From NCBI GenBank assembly GCA_903879825.1, contig CAIRND010000261.1, positions 1 to 10,326 of the forward strand: a DNA stretch of 10,326 nt. The letters run 5' to 3'. The notes under the pieces are model-generated. The model searched no databases and had not been told where the DNA came from. It saw nothing but the letters and a program-made list of their open reading frames with translations. This document shows, piece after piece, positions 1 through 5,345 of this stretch. The position numbers and the translations under genes are program-made. The stretch comes from an uncultured Geobacteraceae bacterium. Lineage in GTDB: Bacteria > Desulfobacterota > Desulfuromonadia > Geobacterales > Pseudopelobacteraceae. How positions within the stretch are numbered: position 1 is the stretch's first letter; every line of letters starts with the position of its first letter.

Positions 1-471
1 CGCCAGATAGGTGATTGCACCGGCAAATGTCGCTGCCACAGTGGAGACAAGGATATCGCGGTTTTTGACATGACCAAGTTCATGGGCCATAACTCCTGCC
101 AGTTCTTCGTCATTTAAAAGCCGCATAATGCCGGTGGTTGCCGCAATGGCTGCGTGTTCTGGGTTACGTCCGGTTGCAAAAGCATTCGGGCTGTCGTCCT
201 GGATGACATACACCCGTGGCATCGGCAGCCCGGCACGCCCGGCCAGATGCCGCACCATGCCGTAGAAACGGGGATTATCCTGTTCTTCGATCGGCTCTGC
301 TCCGTACATGCGCAGTACAATTTTGTCCGAGAACCAATAGGAAAACAAATTCATTGCGCCTGCCAGCAGAAAGGCGGTTGTCATGCCCCCTCTGCCGCCG
401 ATCACTCCGCCGATCAGCACCAGAAGTACCGTCAGCAGCGCCATTAAAAATGTTGTTTTTAGTGTGTTCAT
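1..471 (-). CDS. htpX: Protease HtpX, membrane zinc metalloprotease (N-terminal 157 residues, runs off the left edge)
   Basis: HtpX is an M48-family inner-membrane zinc endopeptidase. It degrades misfolded membrane proteins, overlapping in role with FtsH. The visible N-terminus has a hydrophobic first segment (about residues 4-26), a glycine-rich turn (GGVIGGRGG), a second membrane segment and the family block MNLFSYWFSDKIVLRMYGA. Further on come the conserved SPNAFATGRNPEHAAIA stretch and the zinc motif HELGH, with H130, E131 and H134 as two ligands and the catalytic Glu. The third ligand (a Glu further on) lies outside the window. The family is about 280-290 residues long, so a little over half is present. 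The start is the ATG at 471, preceded at 6 bases by AGGAGGG (478-484 on the plus strand), an excellent ribosome binding site. It is transcribed away from the radical SAM gene, and a good sigma-70 promoter sits at 525-553. Nothing in the visible part is broken. Confidence 0.95.
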   Translation of the reverse strand, partial: MNTLKTTFLMALLTVLLVLIGGVIGGRGGMTTAFLLAGAMNLFSYWFSDKIVLRMYGAEPIEEQDNPRFYGMVRHLAGRAGLPMPRVYVIQDDSPNAFATGRNPEHAAIAATTGIMRLLNDEELAGVMAHELGHVKNRDILVSTVAATFAGAITYLA

Positions 472-524
472 TGCGATCCCTCCTGTGTGCAGAAGAAAAT
501 ACCTGGAAAAACCGATTAGTGCCC

Positions 525-553
525 ATAATAATCATCAGGGAGGCAAAGTGCAA
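525..553 (-). promoter_or_regulatory. Putative sigma-70 promoter of htpX
   Basis: Read on the minus strand, a -35 box TTGCAC (548-553) is followed after exactly 17 bases by a -10 box TATTAT (525-530). This predicts a transcript start near 518 and a leader of about 47 bases before the htpX ATG. The match was found by eye and no transcript data exist. No heat-shock sigma-32 promoter was recognised here. Confidence 0.5.
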
Positions 554-591
554 GGGTCGGGAGTGTCTCTGTGTTAAAACAGCTATTTCCC

Positions 592-621
592 TTGCAAAAT
601 CCCCTATCGATTTGCTATAGT
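592..621 (+). promoter_or_regulatory. Putative sigma-70 promoter of the radical SAM-rng unit
   Basis: A -35 box TTGCAA (592-597) and a -10 box TATAGT (616-621) are 18 bases apart. The -10 box is preceded by TGC, so it also resembles an extended -10. Transcription would start near 628, giving a leader of about 35 bases before the ATG at 663. It lies back to back with the htpX promoter in the same divergent gap. Confidence 0.45.
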
Positions 622-662
622 TCACGACCTTCAATATCCTGCACAAGAACTGAATTTTATTA

Positions 663-3134
663 ATGAATCTTTTAGCTGTCGAAAAACCTGCCCGTTATAT
701 GGGTGGTGAAATGGGCTCAATCCGTAAGGATGTCGCTGAACTGCGCTTTGCTCTCGCGTTTCCGGATGTGTATGAAGTCGGCATGAGCCATCTGGGACTG
801 AAAATACTGTACCACATTCTGAATCAGGTCGAAGGGGTTGCTGCTGAGCGGGTTTTTGCCCCCTGGCCAGATATGGAAGCCCAGATGCTGTCTGCCGCTG
901 TTCCGCTGGCGACACTCGAAACGTCAACTCCACTTGCCGACTGCGACATTATTGGTTTTACTCTTCAGTACGAACTTTCATATACAAATATCCTCTCCAT
1001 GCTCCGCCTGAGTAATATTCCTCTTCTGGCTTGCGACCGTGAGGCACCATTTCCGCTTATTATTGCCGGTGGTCCCTGCGCCTACAATCCTGAGCCATTG
1101 GCTCCTTTTTTTGATGCAGTATTATTAGGGGATGGCGAGGAAGCTGTTGTGGCCGTTGCAGAGGCGGTGCGTGAGGCCAAACGATCGGGTGATACCAAGG
1201 CCCAGTTGCTTGAACGGCTTTCAGCCATAGATGGGATCTATATTCCGTCGTTTTTTGAGCCTCAGTATAATCTCGATGGTACTTTAAGCGCCATCGCTCC
1301 CCTTAAGCCCGGATATACCTCGGTGCGCAGACGCTTTCTGGCGGACCTCGACGCCGCTCCCTACCCGGATTCTCCCGTCGTGCCGTTTATGAAAACGATC
1401 CATGACCGGGTGGCGGTGGAAATCGCTCGCGGGTGTACCCGAGGTTGTCGTTTCTGCCAGGCCGGTTATGTGTATCGTCCGCTGCGCGAGCGCTCTCCCG
1501 AAACAATCCTGAATATCATTGAAAAATCGCTCAATAGTACCGGCTATGATGAAATATCACTGCTGTCTCTTTCCACCGGTGATTATTCATGTGTTACCCC
1601 GTTGGTGACGGAATTGATGGCCCGTTATGCTGAGGACAGGATTGCGGTCTCGCTCCCCTCGCTTCGGGTTGGAAGCCTGTCGGATGAACTGATCGATGAG
1701 ATAAAAAAAGTCCGTAAAACCGGTTTTACACTGGCTCCGGAAGCCGGTAGCGACCGGATGCGCAAGGTAATAAACAAGGGCATTACCGAAGCTGATCTTA
1801 TTGCCGGTGCTGCTGCCATCTATAACGCCGGATGGCGCCTGATCAAGCTCTACTTTATGATCGGCCTGCCGGGCGAAACGGCAGACGATATTGCCCAGAT
1901 CGCGACGCTGGCTCGCCAGGTGAAAGACCAGTCCAAAGGGAGTGCTGTTTCCGGCGATGTTAATGTTGCCGTCAGCACGTTTGTTCCTAAAGCACATACT
2001 CCTTTCCAGTGGGAACCTCAGATTTCTTCCCAGCAAACCACTGATCTCCAGTACCAGCTGCACTGCGATCTGAAAAAACGTAAGCTGAAGTTTAAATGGC
2101 AGGATGCGCCTCTTTCGTTTTTGGAAGGTGTCTTTGCCCGTGGAGATCGCCGCTTGGCGCCGGTTTTGGTTCGAGCCGTTGAGCTTGGCTGTCGCTTCGA
2201 CGGTTGGCGGGAACATTTTTCGTTGGAGCGCTGGATGCGGGCTTTTGCTGAATGTGATGTCGCCCCTGAATGGTATTTGCGGCGCCGTGAGCTGGATGAA
2301 GTGCTCCCGTGGGATCATCTTGATTGCGGTGTAACGCGTGAATTTTTACTGGCTGAGCGGGCGCGGGCGCTTGCTGAAGCAGATACAAAGGATTGCCGTG
2401 ACGGCGATTGCAGCGCCTGTGGCGTGTGTGATTTTACAAAAGTTTCAAATCGGATTTCTGTACAGGCACCACTGCCACCCCGACCACATACCCGGTCAGG
2501 TGAAGTGCCCGCAGTCAGGATGCGCCTCAGATTTTCTAAAACCGGTGTGATGAGATATTTAAGTCATCTTGAGTTGATTACCGTATTTACCCGCGCTGTC
2601 AGCAGGGGAGATGTGCCGATCCTCTTTTCGCTTGGCTTTCACCCGCACCCCCGTTTTTCCTTTGGGACTGCAACTTCTGTTGGAGTTGAGTCACAGGCGG
2701 AGTACATGGACATGTTTGTTGCCGCCGGAATTACACCTCTGGCGGTGAAAAATCAGCTTAATGCGGTGCTCCCGGAAGGGTTGCGGATTATGGAGTCTGC
2801 TGAGTTTGATGCCAAGGCACCATCCATCTCGACCCTGATTGATGCCACCCGTTATCGGATAACTCTAGCCGGTTCAGATCCTGAAGGATTGCATGAAAAA
2901 TGTGTGCAGTTTTTGGCACATGATTCTTTTGCCATTCAGCGGACCAAAAAAGGGCAGACCCAGTCAGTTGATCTGCGGGGCGAAACGGTGTCTCTTGTCG
3001 CGAATGGTCACGCGGTAGAGTTAGTCGCCAAACGCGGCAAGCCGATTGAGTTCGCCCGGGCTATAACCGGCGATGAAACGCTTCAGGGTGATGATATCCA
3101 GGTCGAGAAACTGGAAGTCATTTTTACCCCATAA
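663..3134 (+). CDS. TIGR03960-type B12-binding-like radical SAM protein fused to a DUF2344 (TIGR03936) domain
   Basis: This is a large radical SAM protein whose reaction is not established. The N-terminal part (about residues 20-200) resembles a degenerate cobalamin-binding domain, with the motif DVYEVGMSHLGLKILYHILN. The radical SAM core follows, with the 4Fe-4S cluster motif CTRGCRFC (C258, C262, C265). Further on are the strand-and-turn blocks LAPEAGSDRMRKVINKG and KLYFMIGLPGE. A second cysteine cluster (C578, C583, C586, C589) separates the core from the DUF2344 domain, which begins near residue 620 (MRLRFSKTGVMRYLSHLEL). In many bacteria these two parts are separate adjacent genes; here they are one 823-residue chain, as in Geobacter relatives. 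The ATG at 663 is the only standard start downstream of the in-frame stop at 651, but no clear ribosome binding site precedes it. The gene ends 54 bases before rng. This recurrent pairing suggests a role linked to RNA or ribosome metabolism, which is inference. Confidence 0.92.
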   Translation: MNLLAVEKPARYMGGEMGSIRKDVAELRFALAFPDVYEVGMSHLGLKILYHILNQVEGVAAERVFAPWPDMEAQMLSAAVPLATLETSTPLADCDIIGFTLQYELSYTNILSMLRLSNIPLLACDREAPFPLIIAGGPCAYNPEPLAPFFDAVLLGDGEEAVVAVAEAVREAKRSGDTKAQLLERLSAIDGIYIPSFFEPQYNLDGTLSAIAPLKPGYTSVRRRFLADLDAAPYPDSPVVPFMKTIHDRVAVEIARGCTRGCRFCQAGYVYRPLRERSPETILNIIEKSLNSTGYDEISLLSLSTGDYSCVTPLVTELMARYAEDRIAVSLPSLRVGSLSDELIDEIKKVRKTGFTLAPEAGSDRMRKVINKGITEADLIAGAAAIYNAGWRLIKLYFMIGLPGETADDIAQIATLARQVKDQSKGSAVSGDVNVAVSTFVPKAHTPFQWEPQISSQQTTDLQYQLHCDLKKRKLKFKWQDAPLSFLEGVFARGDRRLAPVLVRAVELGCRFDGWREHFSLERWMRAFAECDVAPEWYLRRRELDEVLPWDHLDCGVTREFLLAERARALAEADTKDCRDGDCSACGVCDFTKVSNRISVQAPLPPRPHTRSGEVPAVRMRLRFSKTGVMRYLSHLELITVFTRAVSRGDVPILFSLGFHPHPRFSFGTATSVGVESQAEYMDMFVAAGITPLAVKNQLNAVLPEGLRIMESAEFDAKAPSISTLIDATRYRITLAGSDPEGLHEKCVQFLAHDSFAIQRTKKGQTQSVDLRGETVSLVANGHAVELVAKRGKPIEFARAITGDETLQGDDIQVEKLEVIFTP

Positions 3135-3175
3135 CAATTTTGCACAATTTTTTAGTTCATATATTTCATGTAAAT

Positions 3176-3179
3176 GGAG
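3176..3179 (+). promoter_or_regulatory. Ribosome binding site that decides the rng start
   Basis: GGAG lies 9 bases before the ATG at 3189. The upstream in-frame ATG at 3174 would place this site inside the coding sequence and has no good site of its own. The start at 3189 also gives the N-terminus MGAELVINAASHETRIALIE, which lines up with the RNase G N-terminus of Escherichia coli as I recall it. Confidence 0.7.
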
Positions 3180-3188
3180 AAAATCACC

Positions 3189-4715
3189 ATGGGAGCTGAG
3201 TTAGTAATTAATGCTGCTTCCCACGAAACCCGTATTGCGCTGATTGAGAACGGCACCATTGCCGAGCTTTATATCGAACGCAGCCGTGAAAAGGGAATAG
3301 TGGGCAATATTTACAAAGGGCGTGTTATCCGTGTTTTGCCGGGAATGCAGGCTGCCTTTGTGGATGTCGGTCTGGAAAAGGCTGCCTTCCTCTACGTCGC
3401 AGATGTCTTCGATGCGATCGAAGAATATGAGTCGCTGTTGTATGCCGGCACTAAAAAGGATGACGAACCGACAGAAGAACACGATGGCACCGATCGCCAC
3501 GAGTTCCGTCCGCTTCATCCGATTGAGGACCTTCTGCAGGAGGGACAGGAACTGCTGGTCCAGATTTCCAAGGAGCCGCTTGGCACCAAGGGAGCGCGGA
3601 TTACGTCCCATATTTCCCTGCCGGGGCGACATCTGGTGTACATGCCGACGGTTGATCATATCGGTATTTCACGGCGGATTGAGGACGAGGAAGAGCGTGA
3701 ACGCCTGCGCGAAATTGTTGAACGGCTCAAAAAAGCTGGCTCCGGTTACATAGTCAGGACTGTTTCGGAAGGCAAAAGTGAGGAAGATCTGTTGGCCGAT
3801 ATGCAGTATCTGACGACCTTGTGGGAGGAAATATCCAAGCGTCAGGCCAAGGCTGCGGTGCCGTCGCTGCTGCATTCAGACCTGGACGTTGTCCAGAAAG
3901 TGGTTCGGGATATTGTTACTGAGCAAGTTGATAAAATAGTTGTTGATTCACAGGTTGATTACGACCGTATTGTACATTTTATTTCGACCTTTGCAGCAAA
4001 GATGAAATATTCGATCGAACTTTATGATGAAGAAGAGCCGATCTTTGACCATTACGGGCTGGAAGTTGAAATCAGTCGCGCCCTGGGGAGAAAAGTCTGG
4101 CTCAAGTCGGGCGGCTATATCATTATTGAACAGACGGAAGCCTTAAGTGCCGTTGATGTTAATACCGGCCGGTTTGTGGGCAAGCACAACCTGGAAGATA
4201 CCATCCTGAAGACCAATCTGGAGGCGGTCAAGGAGATTGCCTACCAGCTCCGCCTGCGCAATATTGGCGGGATCATCATTATTGACTTTATCGACATGGA
4301 AAAAGAGGTCAATCGGGAAAAGGTTTATGGTGCACTGGAAGAAGCTCTGAAAGCGGATAAGTCGAAAACAAATATTCTGAAAATCTCAGAGCTTGGACTG
4401 GTTGAAATGACCAGAAAACGTGTCCGCGAAAATATCAGTCGTATGATGTGCGAGCCGTGCAGTTACTGCGAGGGACGTGGTTATATCAAGTCAAAAATAA
4501 CGGTCTGTCATGAAATCTTCCGTGAACTGCGCAGGGAAATGATTGATATTCGCGGTACCAAAGCGACGGTGACGGTCCATCCGCAGGTGGCTGACCTTCT
4601 CTATGATGAAGAGCGTCGCGGCCTTGAAGAGCTGGAAAAGAAATTCAAAAAAAGAATCACCGTGCGGGCAAAGCCGGGCTTTCACCAGGAGCAGTTCGAG
4701 ATTACGATCAACTGA
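3189..4715 (+). CDS. rng: Ribonuclease G (RNase E/G family endoribonuclease)
   Basis: RNase G is a cytoplasmic single-strand-specific endoribonuclease that matures the 5' end of 16S rRNA and starts decay of some mRNAs. The chain of 508 residues is close to the usual 490-510. It opens with the S1 domain (about residues 30-140, GIVGNIYKGRVIRVLPGMQAA), which carries an acidic insertion (about residues 85-112) rich in Asp and Glu. The catalytic metal ligands are D323 in SAVDVNTGR and D366 in IIIIDFIDM. They are 43 residues apart, the same spacing as D303 and D346 of E. coli RNase E. The zinc-link cysteines C424 and C427 (CSYCEGRGY) sit where RNase E has C404 and C407; C421 is extra. The RNase E C-terminal degradosome scaffold is absent, which supports RNase G over RNase E. 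It follows the radical SAM gene closely, probably in the same transcript, and ends before a strong hairpin. An alternative start at 3174 would add five residues. Confidence 0.95.
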   Translation: MGAELVINAASHETRIALIENGTIAELYIERSREKGIVGNIYKGRVIRVLPGMQAAFVDVGLEKAAFLYVADVFDAIEEYESLLYAGTKKDDEPTEEHDGTDRHEFRPLHPIEDLLQEGQELLVQISKEPLGTKGARITSHISLPGRHLVYMPTVDHIGISRRIEDEEERERLREIVERLKKAGSGYIVRTVSEGKSEEDLLADMQYLTTLWEEISKRQAKAAVPSLLHSDLDVVQKVVRDIVTEQVDKIVVDSQVDYDRIVHFISTFAAKMKYSIELYDEEEPIFDHYGLEVEISRALGRKVWLKSGGYIIIEQTEALSAVDVNTGRFVGKHNLEDTILKTNLEAVKEIAYQLRLRNIGGIIIIDFIDMEKEVNREKVYGALEEALKADKSKTNILKISELGLVEMTRKRVRENISRMMCEPCSYCEGRGYIKSKITVCHEIFRELRREMIDIRGTKATVTVHPQVADLLYDEERRGLEELEKKFKKRITVRAKPGFHQEQFEITIN

Positions 4716-4738
4716 TTGCCTTTCATGAAAATGGGTGT

Positions 4739-4783
4739 AAACGCAACGAGGCGGGGAAATTAATTCCTCGCCTCGTTGCGTTT
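4739..4783. terminator. Long hairpin, probable bidirectional terminator between convergent genes
   Basis: The left arm 4739-4756 and right arm 4766-4783 pair over 18 bases around the 9-base loop AAATTAATT. There is a single G-U wobble in RNA near the loop. The arms begin and end with AAA and TTT, but no long T run follows on either strand, so it departs from a textbook intrinsic terminator. It sits 23 bases past the rng stop and 16 bases past the stop of the convergent small gene, so one structure could end both transcripts or protect their 3' ends. Confidence 0.75.
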
Positions 4784-4799
4784 GAGCGGAAAAGCAAGA

Positions 4800-4985
4800 T
4801 TACGCAGCTTTTCTGTTTAGGCCGTCCTGCTCGTAATGAACAGAAAAATACTCCATTGCTTCACGCATGATATCAGAAATGCTCTTATGAGTCGTTTTCA
4901 TCAGGCTTTCCAGATGATCACGTTCTTCATCACTTACTCTCATTGAAATAACATTGTACCGTGGATTCTCTCTCATTCTTCCCAT
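4800..4985 (-). CDS. Small ribbon-helix-helix (CopG/Arc-like) DNA-binding protein
   Basis: This 61-residue protein has the ribbon-helix-helix layout. A short strand (about residues 10-18, YNVISMRVS) is followed by a first helix (about 19-33, DEERDHLESLMKTTH), the turn KSIS, and a second helix (about 36-51, SDIMREAMEYFSVHY). Such proteins dimerise through the strand, which inserts in the DNA major groove, and usually act as repressors or antitoxins at inverted repeats. The start is ATG 4985, with a near-ideal GAAGGAG (4993-4999 on the plus strand) 7 bases upstream, so the gene is real despite its size. A second Met at position 4 is a less likely start. No toxin gene adjoins it on its strand, which argues against a simple toxin-antitoxin pair. 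Inverted repeats just upstream are candidate operators. The exact target is unknown. Confidence 0.82.
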   Translation of the reverse strand: MGRMRENPRYNVISMRVSDEERDHLESLMKTTHKSISDIMREAMEYFSVHYEQDGLNRKAA

Positions 4986-5023
4986 TGTCGTACTCCTTCT
5001 TGTTTTATAGTTTTCCTACTGAG

Positions 5024-5037
5024 TTCGTAATAACGAA
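5024..5037. repeat. Inverted repeat TTCGT-AATA-ACGAA, candidate operator
   Basis: Two perfect 5-base arms are separated by 4 bases. The element lies 39-52 bases upstream of the ribbon-helix-helix gene, just downstream of where its sigma-54-like element would start transcription. That is a typical place for a repressor site, and autoregulation is the simplest guess. Confidence 0.4.
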
Positions 5038-5050
5038 TGTGCAACTTATA

Positions 5051-5068
5051 TTGCTAATAGCATGCCAA
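5051..5068 (-). promoter_or_regulatory. Putative sigma-54 (-24/-12) promoter of the ribbon-helix-helix gene
   Basis: On the minus strand the sequence TTGGCATGCTATTAGCAA matches the sigma-54 pattern TGGCACG-N4-TTGCA at 10 of 12 consensus positions. The invariant GG and GC doublets have the correct spacing. Transcription would start near 5040, about 55 bases before the ATG. The element overlaps the palindrome TGCTA-A-TAGCA (5052-5062). Sigma-54 promoters are common in Geobacter relatives. The activator is not in the window. Confidence 0.35.
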
Positions 5069-5119
5069 AATAAATTGACATAAAAAATACCATTAATTGC
5101 TGCTAGTTGCAAAAAGATT

Positions 5120-5133
5120 AACTGTATCCAGTT
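5120..5133. repeat. Inverted repeat AACTG-TATC-CAGTT
   Basis: Two perfect 5-base arms flank a 4-base spacer, the same geometry as the repeat at 5024-5037 but a different sequence. It may be a regulator site. An inverted repeat this short can also occur by chance in 360 bases. Confidence 0.25.
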
Positions 5134-5150
5134 GGTGCTTTCCGTGAAAA

Positions 5151-5170
5151 GTGTGCCACTGATGGCGCAC
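5151..5170. repeat. Inverted repeat GTGTGCCA-CTGA-TGGCGCAC
   Basis: Eight-base arms surround a 4-base loop, with one T-G position that would be a wobble pair in RNA. The flanks (AAAAGTG before, CACTGGTGGCCAAAAGT after) repeat parts of the same motif in both orientations. The cluster resembles either a regulator site or the end of a lost insertion sequence. Confidence 0.45.
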
Positions 5171-5178
5171 TGGTGGCC
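5163..5178 (+). promoter_or_regulatory. Weak sigma-54-like element facing the CHAT gene
   Basis: TGGCGCACTGGTGGCC keeps the GG and GC doublets at the right spacing and matches 8 of 12 consensus positions of TGGCACG-N4-TTGCA. The leader to the ATG at 5346 would be about 155 bases. It overlaps the inverted repeat at 5151-5170, so the match may be a side effect of that structure. Confidence 0.18.
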
Positions 5179-5345
5179 AAAAGTATACACTATTATGAAA
5201 CACACACCATGAGCGCCCCGGTTGGTTCTCCGTTTCCTTTTAAAATATTGTTAGTTTATCTGAAATTGCGTGACTCTACCCCGCACTGGGTGTATTGATC
5301 GTCCACCCAAAAAACAAATTCCTATCCAATAAATGGAAACTCACT

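Larger units (their letters stand above)
4986..5345. other. 360-bp intergenic regulatory region with several short inverted repeats
   Basis: No convincing gene lies here. The region is AT-rich and separates the small ribbon-helix-helix gene from the CHAT gene, which diverge from it. It contains four short perfect or near-perfect inverted repeats (5024-5037, 5052-5062, 5120-5133, 5151-5170), two sigma-54-like elements on opposite strands, and an AT-rich patch at 5236-5260. A weak sigma-70-like pair TTGGTT (5222-5227) and TATTGT (5246-5251), 18 bases apart, could also serve the CHAT gene. None of these is a strong match on its own. Confidence 0.6.

Noticed and set aside
216..620. Plus-strand open frame of 134 residues overlapping htpX
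   Set aside because: It is antisense to the clearly recognisable HtpX frame, has low-complexity Arg/Cys-rich content and extends through the htpX promoter.
1587..2318. Minus-strand open frame of 243 residues inside the radical SAM gene
   Set aside because: It lies wholly antisense to conserved radical SAM sequence, shows no recognisable domain and has no ribosome binding site I could see.
3174..3188. Earlier in-frame ATG for rng at 3174
   Set aside because: It would place the GGAG ribosome binding site inside the gene; the ATG at 3189 fits the site spacing and the family N-terminus better.
5005..5205. Minus-strand 66-residue open frame in the intergenic region
   Set aside because: It has a GTG start, no ribosome binding site, a composition of translated AT-rich DNA, and it spans all the inverted repeats.
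4800..5205. Toxin-antitoxin pair involving the ribbon-helix-helix gene
   Set aside because: No credible toxin frame lies upstream or downstream on the same strand; the gene stands alone between a terminator and a regulatory gap.
5295..5345. TTG start at 5295 for the CHAT gene
   Set aside because: It would add 17 polar residues before a clean lipoprotein signal peptide; the ATG at 5346 is favoured.
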